Part shown: positions 52,998 to 60,912 of the stretch, one piece after another | Position numbering within the stretch: the stretch's first letter is position 1 | Layout of the letters: each line of letters starts with the position of its first letter | Source: Stenotrophomonas panacihumi | Lineage (GTDB): Bacteria > Pseudomonadota > Gammaproteobacteria > Xanthomonadales > Xanthomonadaceae | Direction of reading: 5' to 3' | Assembly: GCF_001431645.1 (NCBI RefSeq) | Contig: NZ_LLXU01000095.1 | Coordinates: 1-64,000 of the forward strand | DNA length: 64,000 nucleotides | Program-made: the position numbers and the translations under genes | Notes under the pieces: model-generated | The model's input: the letters and a program-made list of their open reading frames with translations, nothing else | What the model was told of the DNA's origin: nothing | The model's database searches: none

Positions 52998-53273
52998 ACG
53001 CCCCCCTTGTCCCTGCCCAACCTCTGGCGCTGCGAGCGATGTTCACACGCTCGCCGCTTCGTCCTACCCCTGGCCTTCCCTCAGTCGTGCGTGGCCGCCC
53101 CTGCCCGCGTTCACAACCTTCCTTGTCGCCCAAGCCACTGCCGAACACGCTGGAAGTTCCGGCGCCGGATTGATAGGATCAAGGGATGTTCTCGCGCTAG
53201 AACAACTGAGCAACTCCCCTACCTCTCCCCACTATGAGAGGTGACGGTCGAGGACCTGTTGACGGCGGGCAAT

Positions 53274-53907
53274 TTATTGCCCGTCGTCAACGGAGGGGTC
53301 CAGCAATTTCTTGAGTCGCGCCCTCTGTGCGCGACCGTCCCGCTCTCGCAGCGGTCGAATTCGTTCAATTGCCTCGCAGGCGAACGCATAGTTCGTACTC
53401 TTGAAGCTACCGTTCTTGCCCTCCAGATTCTTTCTGAGCTGGGCGGTGACTACGGTATTGAGCAGTAAGAGCAGCTCTTCATCATCCGACCTGAGAGCCA
53501 GCCGGCTGTAGTAGTCGAGCAGGCGCATCGCTTGATCGCAGCCTGGGCTTTGTATGTCCCACTGCGTGATCAAATTGATGCCGTCCAGAAAGGCTTGGCG
53601 CTCAGCCTGCTGTGTTGCAAGCAGCTCCTGCCGAGCGAAGTGTTCTTCCTGTTGCTTTCCTTGGTGGAAAGAAGAACAAGACGATGAGAAGAGTGATCGA
53701 CCCGACAAACGCAGAAAAGTGACCGCCAAAGAAGTCGCCGAGTTGAGCGAGTTCTTCGAGGTTCTTCACCGATGTACCGGATAGCGACAGCACGGCTGCG
53801 CCATTGCGAAGGGCGGTCAATATGACGATGAGGCTAATTGCAGCCAAAAGGATGCCGACGATGCGCATCCAGCCTGGTGTTCTCGCAATAAGGCGGTATC
53901 TTTTCAT
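53274..53907 (-). pseudogene. Frameshifted membrane protein, Abi-like (PutAbiC-type layout)
   Basis: Two overlapping minus-strand frames form one protein if a single base is removed. The first (from ATG 53907) has two transmembrane helices (MRIVGILLAAISLIVILTAL and FVGSITLLIVLFFF) around LGDFFGG; the second continues with HQGKQQEEHFARQELLATQQ and a helical soluble domain to 53274. They meet near 53668 in TTCTTCTTTCC, where one extra T would explain the break. The order (TM, GDFxGG, TM, charged coiled coil) recalls putative phage abortive-infection membrane proteins. It could be a true mutation, a sequencing error or slippage-dependent expression. Confidence 0.55.
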
Positions 53908-53991
53908 TTCGGGGGCTTGGTTGGCATGTGATCGCCTATGGTTCAAGCTGAACGGCGTGAAGTGGCATGGCTTGGCGCAGGCAGTCGCGAC

Positions 53992-54681
53992 CTAAGCTTT
54001 CAACGACTCCTCCAGCAGGCTCACGTACAAATCCAGTCGCGCACGCAAGCCAACGAGATACCAGCCGCCTGCGTAGAGCAGCAGCATGGCCCAGATGAGC
54101 AACCCTCCAACGAGGTTGACGTCGAAAGCACCCGCCCAGTCACCCCATTGCCAGTCCCGAAACTGCAGGTACAGCGCGATCAGAATCGGGAGAACGCCCA
54201 GGCGTTGGATGCTGCCGAGCAGCAGCCCCATTCTTTCGCCCATGTTCTGTCGCAAAGTGGTCACGAAGCGGAGGTGTGCCTCGCGCTTGGTAATCGGGAA
54301 CCGACGAAGCTCTCCGACCAAGCGCTGCCAAGCGGCAAAATCCCCGTCCATTTCGTCAGCATGCGCCTCGCGGACCCGGGTTAGCTGGGGCAGCTCGCGC
54401 CGCACCATAAGGAACAGCGAAAGCCCCAGTCCGGCCACTTCGGCGACAAGGCAGGCGACGATCAACAAGAGGGCCAGCGGTTGGGGGATCCACTTACTCA
54501 ACGCGCTTATTGCCAGGCCGAGACCGCCCATGCCAATGCCGATCCAGAGTGACCGGCGCACCAGATTGGACGCCGAAGGCCGGTGGCCCTTGGCCGCATA
54601 GTCCTGGACCCGCGCGTGCAGCCAGCGAAAACTCAGCTCGTCAGTTTGCTCAGCTCGCGCAGCCTGCGCGTGACCGTCCAT
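53992..54681 (-). CDS. Uncharacterised four-helix membrane protein
   Basis: This 229-aa protein has four predicted transmembrane helices in two pairs: about residues 43-65 and 68-90 (GIGMGGLGLAISALSKW; LALLLIVACLVAEVAGLGL) and about 158-180 and 190-212 (LGVLPILIALYLQF; LVGGLLIWAMLLLYAGGW). A charged cytoplasmic stretch joins the pairs (REAHADEMDGDFAAWQRLVG). No family was recognised. The ATG at 54681 is chosen because a GGGGGCGG site lies upstream; the frame is open further. GC content is closer to the core genome than its neighbours. Confidence 0.6.
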   Translation of the reverse strand: MDGHAQAARAEQTDELSFRWLHARVQDYAAKGHRPSASNLVRRSLWIGIGMGGLGLAISALSKWIPQPLALLLIVACLVAEVAGLGLSLFLMVRRELPQLTRVREAHADEMDGDFAAWQRLVGELRRFPITKREAHLRFVTTLRQNMGERMGLLLGSIQRLGVLPILIALYLQFRDWQWGDWAGAFDVNLVGGLLIWAMLLLYAGGWYLVGLRARLDLYVSLLEESLKA

Positions 54682-54793
54682 GTCCGCCCCCTGCGGAGAT
54701 CCGATGGCCGGATGGTAACGCCCGACACCCCCGGTTAGGCAACCGTCAGTGGCCCTGACGCCACGCCGACCGGGGATAAAGTTCGCTTCTTGG

Positions 54794-55093
54794 TTAGCCA
54801 GGTTCGCAATCCGGAATCGAAGCGCCGGTCGCAAGCTTCAACGTCACTGTGAACTTATTAAGCTCGAACGTCATTCCGACGGGCTTCCCGACGTACAGGT
54901 CCTGCACAAATTCAATCTCGGGCTTCCCGGAACGCAGTCGAATCACGCAGAGACGTTGTCCGCCGTACTGAATCTCGGCAGCCGGGTGCTGTCCGGTTCG
55001 TCGGTCATGAAGATGACTTCGAAGGGCACCGGATCGGACCTCAAGATCAGACCTTGGCGCGATGTCCGCTTCGGGTCGGGAGCGGACAAACAT
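54794..55093 (-). CDS. Possible small protein or gene fragment
   Basis: The last about 55 residues (YGGQRLCVIRLRSGKPEIEF, LYVGKPVGMTFELNKFTVTL) read as real beta-rich protein, while the first about 40 are Arg-rich and overlap the inverted repeat at 55064-55087, so the start is doubtful. It could be the 3' remnant of a longer gene cut by recombination. No family was recognised. Confidence 0.35.
   Translation of the reverse strand: MFVRSRPEADIAPRSDLEVRSGALRSHLHDRRTGQHPAAEIQYGGQRLCVIRLRSGKPEIEFVQDLYVGKPVGMTFELNKFTVTLKLATGASIPDCEPG
55064..55087. repeat. Short inverted repeat GTCCGCT-N10-AGCGGAC
   Basis: Arms of 7 bp enclose TCGGGTCGGG plus flanks. Related, more degenerate copies occur at about 50858-50879 (GCTTTCGGCCAGGAGCGGAC) and 55618-55640 (TCCGCTTTGGGTCGGAGGCA). 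All three are inside the accessory segment, mostly at gene ends. Confidence 0.6.
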
Positions 55094-55158
55094 GTTGGTC
55101 CGCGGTCCAACGTCGAGACCAAGGCAAGCCGCGAAGCGGCTTCGGCTTGTATGAATTG

Positions 55159-55569
55159 TCAGGTCGCATCGGGCGGCGCTCCGTAAAACGACAGATCAAT
55201 GTCACAACCTAGATCACTCGCGAGCTGTACGAAGGCCTGAGGCAGCCGGTAGGACGGCCAAGGTCGGTCCTCGGTAGCAAGGTCATACAAGCCGAAATCT
55301 ATCGTGACCGAAGAAAAACCAAGGCTTCTGATAAGAAGTATGTCGCTCTTGTGCTTTCGCATGAACTTGGCGGCTTGTGTTGATTGAGCAACCAAACCTT
55401 CAGCAGCCGACAATCTCACATTGAAGCCAGACATTTTAATGAGGCCGCGACTCTTCGGGCTGCTCGGCTCGCCTTTCCAAAATACTCGGATTGGCTTAAT
55501 TGACGAGGCAGCAAGAAATTTGCGGACCTTGCTTGTCGATCCTGAAACTCGAAGTATGCATGACGGCAT
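55159..55569 (-). CDS. Uncharacterised 136-aa protein
   Basis: This frame has a clear ATG, balanced amino-acid composition and AT-richer codons than the core genes. The sequence alternates strands and helices: SCILRVSGSTSKVRKFL, an ESSPKS-like loop, FNVRLSAAEG, a helix TQAAKFMRKHKSDIL and VTIDFGLYDL near the end. The general plan resembles small DUF4279/immunity-type proteins, but I cannot assign it. It is the last gene of the accessory segment. Confidence 0.6.
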   Translation of the reverse strand: MPSCILRVSGSTSKVRKFLAASSIKPIRVFWKGEPSSPKSRGLIKMSGFNVRLSAAEGLVAQSTQAAKFMRKHKSDILLIRSLGFSSVTIDFGLYDLATEDRPWPSYRLPQAFVQLASDLGCDIDLSFYGAPPDAT

Positions 55570-55788
55570 CTATCCCCCTAACGCCAATTCAACTAGGTGA
55601 GCTGGACATTACGCATATCCGCTTTGGGTCGGAGGCAGACTCTAGCACTCGCTCCGCGCCGACCGACGAAGGCCATCATGCCAAAGGCTGGGAAGCGGGC
55701 GTCAACTGCTCCACGCGCGCTGCATCAAGCGCACCAAGGGTTTCAGGATCTCTACCCAACTGAATTTTCCCGGACCGGGAAACAGAAA

Positions 55789-55815
55789 AAGCACCTAGGA
55801 ATTACCTAGGTGCTT
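55789..55815 (-). terminator. Strong hairpin after the half-tRNA
   Basis: Perfect 11-bp arms AAGCACCTAGG / CCTAGGTGCTT (55789-55799, 55805-55815) with a 5-nt loop, followed on the minus strand by TTTT (and on the plus strand by GTTTTATTT). It directly follows the tRNA 3' end on the minus strand and is probably that tRNA's original terminator. Confidence 0.8.
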
Positions 55816-55823
55816 GTTTTATT

Positions 55824-55873
55824 TGGTGGGCGGTCAAGGGTTCGAACCTTGGACCTATTGATTGAGAGTCAGC
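55824..55873 (-). pseudogene. 3' half of a tRNA (tRNA-Lys-like), 5' half missing
   Basis: On the minus strand: anticodon stem-loop GCTGA-CTCTCAA-TCAAT (one C.A mismatch), variable loop AGGTC, a perfect T-arm (CAAGG-TTCGAAC-CCTTG), the 3' acceptor strand ACCGCCC, discriminator A and encoded CCA. The D-arm and 5' acceptor strand are absent; NUDIX coding sequence takes their place. The anticodon arm is closest to tRNA-Lys(CTT) but reads CTC. A truncated tRNA end like this is typical of an integration or deletion junction. Confidence 0.75.
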
Positions 55874-56420
55874 GCGCCAGCCACTTGCCGGCCATGCGCC
55901 GCATCGATTCGTCCGACTGCAGGTCTTCGGGCAGTTCGTCGATGCGCCGCCACGCCAGCGCCAGCGACTCCTCGCCGACCACGAAATCCTCCGACCCCGT
56001 CGTCCGCACGACGTATCGGGCGTCGTAGTGCCAATGCCCCGGCACCTCGCCGCGCTCGGGAATCCAGTGGCGGTCCAGGTCGAACAGTTCGCCATCGGCC
56101 AGCACCAGGCTGTCCAGCCCGGATTCCTCCTGCGCCTCGCGCAGCGCGACCTGCGCCAGGTCGCGGTCGCCATCGGCATGGCCGCCCAGTTGCAGCCAGC
56201 GCTGCAGCTTGCGGTGGTGGGTCAGCAGCACCCGCTCCCCGCTGGCATCCACCAGCCACGCCGAGCCGGTGAAGTGCCCGGCCAGGCGCTCGCGCACGAA
56301 CGGGTCGGCCGCGTCGTCCAGCAACGCCAGGAACTGCGCCGCGACCTCGGCCTCCGCGGTGCCGCGCCGGGCGTAATCCTGGAACTGGCGGCGCAGGGTC
56401 GGCGAGCGGTCGGGCGTCAT
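55869..56420 (-). CDS. NUDIX hydrolase
   Basis: This 183-aa enzyme should hydrolyse a nucleoside-diphosphate derivative. The Nudix box is GGHADGDRDLA followed by ALREAQEESGL; the helix residues R-E-x-x-E-E-x-G that hold the metal are intact, but the first Glu of the G-x5-E part is Arg. The N-terminus has a helical extension (RRQFQDYARRGTAEAEVAAQ) and GSAWLVDASGERVLLTHH follows. The start MTPDRSPTLR is chosen by family fit. The stop codon TGA lies inside the tRNA fragment (55869-55871), so the present C-terminus may have been set by the recombination junction. Confidence 0.88.
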   Translation of the reverse strand: MTPDRSPTLRRQFQDYARRGTAEAEVAAQFLALLDDAADPFVRERLAGHFTGSAWLVDASGERVLLTHHRKLQRWLQLGGHADGDRDLAQVALREAQEESGLDSLVLADGELFDLDRHWIPERGEVPGHWHYDARYVVRTTGSEDFVVGEESLALAWRRIDELPEDLQSDESMRRMAGKWLAR

Positions 56421-56603
56421 ATCGGGCTTCCGGCGAAAAAGATTCGGAATTATCGCCTGCCGATGTTGCAGCTGCGCTTGTGGTCTGGCTTCAGCTTTGG
56501 CTAAGGTACGGGCCACCTTCCGGCCTGGCCGGAACCCCCACAGCCCCAGAAGGGCACGGCCGCCCGGCCGCGCCCCGTACTCCATTTCCCGGGAAGCCAC
56601 CGC

Positions 56604-58076
56604 ATGCTGAAGTCACTGTTGAGGGTCAAGCCAGTCGAGCCCGCCGGCCACGTCGATGCCGGCGAGCCGTTCGAGGGCAGCCTGGAAGGCGAAGCCACCC
56701 TCAAGCGCACCCTGACCGCGCGCCACCTGGTAATGCTGGGCATCGGCGCGGTCATCGGCGCGGGCATCTTCGTGATGACCGGCCAGGCCGCCGCCAACCA
56801 CGCCGGCCCGGCGGTGATGCTGTCGTTCGTGATCGCCGGCTTCGCCTGCGCGCTGGCCGGCCTGTGCTACGCCGAGTTCGCGGCGATGATGCCGGTCTCC
56901 GGCAGCGCCTATTCGTATTCCTACGCCACCCTCGGCGAGGGCATGGCCTGGTTCATCGGCTGGTGCCTGGTACTGGAGTACCTGTTCGCCGGCTCCAGCG
57001 TGGCGGTGGGCTGGTCGGCTTACCTGGTGAGCTTCATCACCACGACGCTGGGCCTGCCCTTCCCCGCCGAGCTGGCCAACGCGCCGCTGGACTGGACCGG
57101 CCACGCCTTCATCGCCTCCGGCGCCATCATCAACCTGCCGGCGGTGCTCATCGTCGCGGCGGTGAGCGCGCTGTGCTACGTGGGCATCACCCAGTCGGCG
57201 TTCGTCAACGGGATCGTGGTGGCGATCAAGGTGGTGGTGATCTGCCTGTTCGTCGCCTTCGCCTGGTCCTACGTGAACCCGGCCAACTGGCATCCCTTCA
57301 TCCCCGAGAACACCGCCCCGGGCGTATTCGGCTGGAGCGGCGTGTTCCGCGCCGCGTCGATCGTGTTCTTCGCCTACATCGGCTTCGATGCGGTCTCCAC
57401 CTCGGCCGGCGAAACCAAGGACCCGCAGCGCAACATGCCGATCGGCATCCTCGGCTCGCTGGCGGTGTGCACGGTGATCTACATCATCGTCTGCGCCGTG
57501 CTGACCGGCCTGCTGCCGTACACCCAGCTGGGCACCGCCAAGCCGGTGGCCACCGCGCTGGAAAGCTACCCGCAGCTGGCCTGGCTGAAGACCGCCGTGG
57601 AGATCGGCGCCATCGCCGGCCTGTCCTCGGTGGTGCTGGTGATGCTGATGGCGCAGCCGCGCATCTTCTACACCATGTCGCGCGACGGCCTGCTGCCGCC
57701 GCTGCTGGGCCGCGTGCACAAGCGCTTCCACACCCCGTACGTGGGCACGATCATCGTCGGCGTGGTCGCCGCTTCGCTGGCCGGCCTGATCCCGCTCAAG
57801 GTGCTGGGCGAGCTGGTGTCGATGGGCACGCTGCTGGCGTTTGCCACCGTGTGCGTGGGCGTGCTGGTGCTGCGCTATACGCGCCCGGAACTCCCGCGTC
57901 CGTTCCGCGTGCCGCTGGCCATCGTGGTCTGCCCGCTGGGCGCGCTGGCCTGCGTGGCGCTGTTCCTGCAGGCCTTCCAGGAGCACTGGAAGGTGTTCGT
58001 GGGCTGGACGCTGATCGGCCTGTGCATCTACTTCTTCTACGGCATGCGCAACAGCCGCCTGGCCAAGCAGGCCTGA
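56604..58076 (+). CDS. APC-superfamily amino-acid permease (copy 1)
   Basis: This 490-aa inner-membrane transporter has about 12-14 predicted helices. The cationic-amino-acid-transporter/YfnA group is indicated by LGIGAVIGAGIFVMTGQAAA in TM1, CYAEFAAMMPVSGSAYSYSY in TM3, and SIVFFAYIGFDAVSTSAGE in TM6. A cytoplasmic N-terminal tail of about 35 residues precedes TM1. The substrate cannot be told. It is followed 64 nt downstream by a closely similar paralogue, separated by a terminator. Confidence 0.92.
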   Translation: MLKSLLRVKPVEPAGHVDAGEPFEGSLEGEATLKRTLTARHLVMLGIGAVIGAGIFVMTGQAAANHAGPAVMLSFVIAGFACALAGLCYAEFAAMMPVSGSAYSYSYATLGEGMAWFIGWCLVLEYLFAGSSVAVGWSAYLVSFITTTLGLPFPAELANAPLDWTGHAFIASGAIINLPAVLIVAAVSALCYVGITQSAFVNGIVVAIKVVVICLFVAFAWSYVNPANWHPFIPENTAPGVFGWSGVFRAASIVFFAYIGFDAVSTSAGETKDPQRNMPIGILGSLAVCTVIYIIVCAVLTGLLPYTQLGTAKPVATALESYPQLAWLKTAVEIGAIAGLSSVVLVMLMAQPRIFYTMSRDGLLPPLLGRVHKRFHTPYVGTIIVGVVAASLAGLIPLKVLGELVSMGTLLAFATVCVGVLVLRYTRPELPRPFRVPLAIVVCPLGALACVALFLQAFQEHWKVFVGWTLIGLCIYFFYGMRNSRLAKQA

Positions 58077-58084
58077 CCCGACCC

Positions 58085-58115
58085 GAAGCCGGCGCCCGCG
58101 CCGGCTTCGCCTTTT
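58085..58115 (+). terminator. Intrinsic terminator between the two permease genes
   Basis: An 11-bp GC-rich stem (GAAGCCGGCGC / GCGCCGGCTTC, 58085-58095 with 58098-58108) is followed by GCCTTTT. It would largely separate transcription of the two paralogues. Confidence 0.75.
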
Positions 58116-58140
58116 GCCCGACCCCACCGGAACGTCTTAC

Positions 58141-59565
58141 ATGTTCAAGCAACTCTGGGCCACCAAGCATCCCCACGCCAGCCATGCCGATGCCGGCGGG
58201 CTGGGCCTGACCCGTGCGCTCGGCCCCTGGGGCCTGACCGCGCTGGGCATCGGCGCGGTGATCGGCGGCGGCATCTTCGTCATCACCGGCACCGCGGCGG
58301 CCAACCACGCCGGCCCGGCGATCATGCTCTCGTTCCTGCTGGCGGCCATCTGCTGCGCGTTCTGCGCGATGGCCTACGCCGAGTTCGCGGCGATGGTGCC
58401 GGTCTCCGGCAGCGCCTACACCTACACCTACGCCACCTTCGGCGAGCTGGCGGCCTGGTTCATCGGCTGGATGCTGGTGCTCGAATACGGCGTGTCCGCC
58501 TCGGCGGTGGCGGTGAGCTGGACGGGGTATTTCCTCAGCCTGCTCGAACACTTCGACATCGTGCTGCCCCCGGCGCTGGTGAACGCCCCGCTGGACGCGC
58601 AGCTGCGCCCCACCGGCGCGATCGCCAACCTGCCGGCGGCCGGCATCACCCTGCTGCTGACCTGGCTGTGCTACGTCGGCATCCGCAAGTCCTCGGCGAT
58701 GAACATGGCGATGGTGCTGCTCAAGAGCGGCCTGATCGTGCTGGTCATCGTGGTCGGCTGGAAGTACGTGAACCCGGAAAACTGGCACCCGTTCATCCCG
58801 GCCAACGAAGGCCCGGGCAAGTACGGCTGGGAAGGCGTGCTGCGTGGCGCCTCGATGGTGTTCTTCGCCTACATCGGCTTCGAGGCGGTGTCGGTGGCGG
58901 CGCAGGAATCGCACCGCCCGCAGCGCGACATGCCGATCGGCATGCTGCTCTCGCTGGTGATCTGCACCGTGCTGTACATCGCCATGGCCGCGGTGATGAC
59001 CGGCCTGGTGCCCTACACGATGCTCGGCACCGACGAGCCGGTGGTGACCGCCGTGGCCGCGCACCCGGAGCTGGCGTGGCTGCGCGTGGTGGTGGAAATC
59101 GGCGCGCTGATCGGCCTGTCCTCGGTGGTGCTGGTGATGATCATCGGCCAGCCGCGCATCTTCATGATCATGGCGCGCGACGGCCTGCTGCCCGAAGTGT
59201 TCACCCGCATCCATCCGAAGTACCGCACGCCGCACATCAACACGGTGATCACCGGCGTGGGCATCGCGCTGCTGGCGGCGCTGTTCCCGCTGGACGTGCT
59301 GGGCGAGCTGACCTCGATGGGCACGCTGATCGCCTTCGCCGCGGTCTGCGCCGGCGTGCTGATCCTGCGCCGCACCCAGCCGGACCTGCCGCGTCCGTTC
59401 AAGATGCCGGCCGCGCCGCTGATCTGCACGCTGGGCGTGCTGAGCTGCCTGGCACTGCTCTCGGCGATGACCGCGCACAACTGGATGCTGATGGCCTTCT
59501 GGACCGTCGGCGGCTTCGTGATCTATTTCGCCTACGGCTTCCGCCACAGCCGCCTGCGCGGCTGA
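58141..59565 (+). CDS. APC-superfamily amino-acid permease (copy 2)
   Basis: This 474-aa paralogue of the preceding permease is alike along the whole length: LGIGAVIGGGIFVITGTAAA in TM1, YAEFAAMVPVSGSAYTYTYA in TM3, MVFFAYIGFEAVSVAAQE in TM6 and RPQRDMPIGM after it. It lacks about 15 residues of the N-terminal tail. The pair looks like a tandem duplication that has diverged, so the substrates may differ. The ATG at 58141 follows GGAACG; nine in-frame codons upstream are discarded. It ends 102 nt before mtnB. Confidence 0.92.
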   Translation: MFKQLWATKHPHASHADAGGLGLTRALGPWGLTALGIGAVIGGGIFVITGTAAANHAGPAIMLSFLLAAICCAFCAMAYAEFAAMVPVSGSAYTYTYATFGELAAWFIGWMLVLEYGVSASAVAVSWTGYFLSLLEHFDIVLPPALVNAPLDAQLRPTGAIANLPAAGITLLLTWLCYVGIRKSSAMNMAMVLLKSGLIVLVIVVGWKYVNPENWHPFIPANEGPGKYGWEGVLRGASMVFFAYIGFEAVSVAAQESHRPQRDMPIGMLLSLVICTVLYIAMAAVMTGLVPYTMLGTDEPVVTAVAAHPELAWLRVVVEIGALIGLSSVVLVMIIGQPRIFMIMARDGLLPEVFTRIHPKYRTPHINTVITGVGIALLAALFPLDVLGELTSMGTLIAFAAVCAGVLILRRTQPDLPRPFKMPAAPLICTLGVLSCLALLSAMTAHNWMLMAFWTVGGFVIYFAYGFRHSRLRG

Positions 59566-59655
59566 GCCCCGCGGCGCTGCCCGTCCCGCGGGCAGCGCCA
59601 GCCAGCCGCAGAGCCGGATCCGCCGCGCTCACCTCCCGCTACGCGGCGAAAGCCC

Positions 59656-59661
59656 TAGAAT
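59656..59661 (+). promoter_or_regulatory. -10-like TAGAAT immediately before mtnB
   Basis: TAGAAT ends 6 nt before the ATG at 59668, so a transcript starting at the usual distance would begin on or next to the start codon. There is no Shine-Dalgarno sequence in between. This suggests a leaderless mtnB mRNA. Confidence 0.5.
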
Positions 59662-59667
59662 GTGGGC

Positions 59668-60315
59668 ATGAACCAGACCACCGTCCCCTACAGCACCGCG
59701 CGCCTGCATGAACTGGCGCAGCTGCTGATCGGCAATGTCCGCGAGCTGGCCCAGGCCGGCTGGACGCCCGCCACGAGCAGCAACTTCTCCCACCGCCTGG
59801 ACGACCAGCACGCGGCGATCACCGTGTCCGGCCGCGACAAGGGCCGGCTGGTGGAAGACGACATCATGGTGGTGGACTTCGACGGCCGCCCGGTCGGCCG
59901 CCAGCTGCGCCCCTCGGCCGAAACCCTGCTGCACACGCAGCTGTACCGGCGCTATCCGGAGATCGGCTGCGTGCTGCACACGCACTCGCCGGTGCAGACC
60001 ATCGCCTCGCGCCTGTTCGCCGGCCAGGGCAAGATCCACCTGGAAGGCTACGAGCTGCTCAAGGCCTTCGAGGGCAACACCACCCACGAGATGGCGATCG
60101 AAGTGCCGGTGTTCGCCAACACCCAGGACATGAACGTGCTGGCCGCCCAGGTGGATGCGCTGCTGGACAAGCAGTGCATGTGGGGGTATCTCATCGATGG
60201 GCACGGCCTGTATGCCTGGGGCCGCAACATGGCCGAGGCACGCCGCCACCTGGAGGCCTTCGAGTTCCTGCTGCACTGCGAGCTGGAGCTGCGCAAGCTG
60301 CGCGCTACCCTCTGA
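59668..60315 (+). CDS. mtnB: Methylthioribulose-1-phosphate dehydratase
   Basis: MtnB dehydrates methylthioribulose-1-phosphate in methionine salvage. It has 215 aa, class II aldolase fold. The zinc ligands are in [10 protein letters not shown] and a later His in [11 protein letters not shown]; the substrate loop is SSNFSHR with [11 protein letters not shown] 59668 is preferred to GTG 59662 because it falls at the expected transcription start of the upstream TAGAAT box. It heads the mtnB-mtnD-mtnC operon. Confidence 0.95.
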   Translation: MNQTTVPYSTARLHELAQLLIGNVRELAQAGWTPATSSNFSHRLDDQHAAITVSGRDKGRLVEDDIMVVDFDGRPVGRQLRPSAETLLHTQLYRRYPEIGCVLHTHSPVQTIASRLFAGQGKIHLEGYELLKAFEGNTTHEMAIEVPVFANTQDMNVLAAQVDALLDKQCMWGYLIDGHGLYAWGRNMAEARRHLEAFEFLLHCELELRKLRATL

Positions 60316-60349
60316 CCTGCCCCTCCCCTTCCCCTGCATCGCCGCCGCC

Positions 60350-60910
60350 ATGAGCAGACTCCGCATTTTCGAAGAGAACAACCCCGACACCCCGCTGTTC
60401 GACAGCCAGGACGGCGCGCAGATCGCCGAGGCACTGAAGCCGATCGGCGTGGTGTTCGAACGCTGGCAGGCCAACCAGGCCATCGCCCCGGGCGCTTCGC
60501 CCGAGGAAGTGATGGCCGCCTACCGCGCCGACATCGACCGCCTCGTCGCCGAGCGCGGCTTCAAGACCGTGGACGTGGTCTCCATCGCCCCGGACAACCC
60601 CAAGCGCGAGGAAATGCGCGCCAAGTTCCTCGACGAGCACTTCCACAAGGAAGACGAGGTGCGCTTCTTCGTCGCCGGCTCGGGGCTGTTCACGCTGCAC
60701 GTCGAAGGCAAGGTCTACGAGATCGAGTGCGTCAAGGACGACCTGATCGCCGTGCCCGACGGCGCGCTGCACTGGTTCGACATGGGCGCCGAGCCGTACT
60801 TCGTGGCGATCCGTTTCTTCACCGAGCCGGACGGCTGGGTGGGACACTTCACCGGCACCGACATTGCACGACAGTTCCCCCGCTACCAACCCGAGAGAAA
60901 GGCGAGCTGA
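60350..60910 (+). CDS. mtnD: Acireductone dioxygenase
   Basis: MtnD oxidises acireductone; the iron form gives the methionine precursor, the nickel form an off-pathway product. It has 186 aa with cupin fold. The metal ligands are visible as H-x-H-x4-E in [12 protein letters not shown] and a later His in GALHWFDMG. The ATG at 60350 matches the family start (SRLRIFEEN). It sits 34 nt after mtnB and 2 nt before mtnC. Confidence 0.96.
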   Translation: MSRLRIFEENNPDTPLFDSQDGAQIAEALKPIGVVFERWQANQAIAPGASPEEVMAAYRADIDRLVAERGFKTVDVVSIAPDNPKREEMRAKFLDEHFHKEDEVRFFVAGSGLFTLHVEGKVYEIECVKDDLIAVPDGALHWFDMGAEPYFVAIRFFTEPDGWVGHFTGTDIARQFPRYQPERKAS

Positions 60911-60912
60911 CG

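Larger units (their letters stand above)
50589..55776. mobile_element. Accessory segment bracketed by a 14-bp direct repeat
   Basis: AATTTTCCCGGACC occurs exactly at 50589-50602 and 55763-55776 and encloses about 5.2 kb with visibly lower GC, weak codon bias, an IS3-type orfA remnant at the left, unfamiliar genes mostly on the minus strand, and a half-tRNA just outside the right end. No integrase or intact transposase is present, so it reads as an old insertion or a recombination scar rather than an active element. A third TTTTCCCGGA lies at 50643-50652. Confidence 0.6.

Noticed and set aside
55500..55763. 87-codon frame at the right end of the accessory segment
   Set aside because: Overlaps the 136-aa gene antisense and then the repeat; no ribosome-binding site.
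50532..55870. Integron with attC sites
   Set aside because: The short hairpins lack attC core consensus sequences and there is no integrase gene.
55824..55900. Complete tRNA gene
   Set aside because: No D-arm or 5' acceptor strand; the upstream bases are NUDIX codons.
59566..59667. SAM or other riboswitch ahead of mtnB
   Set aside because: Only about 100 nt with no recognisable aptamer folds, and the likely transcription start is at the start codon.
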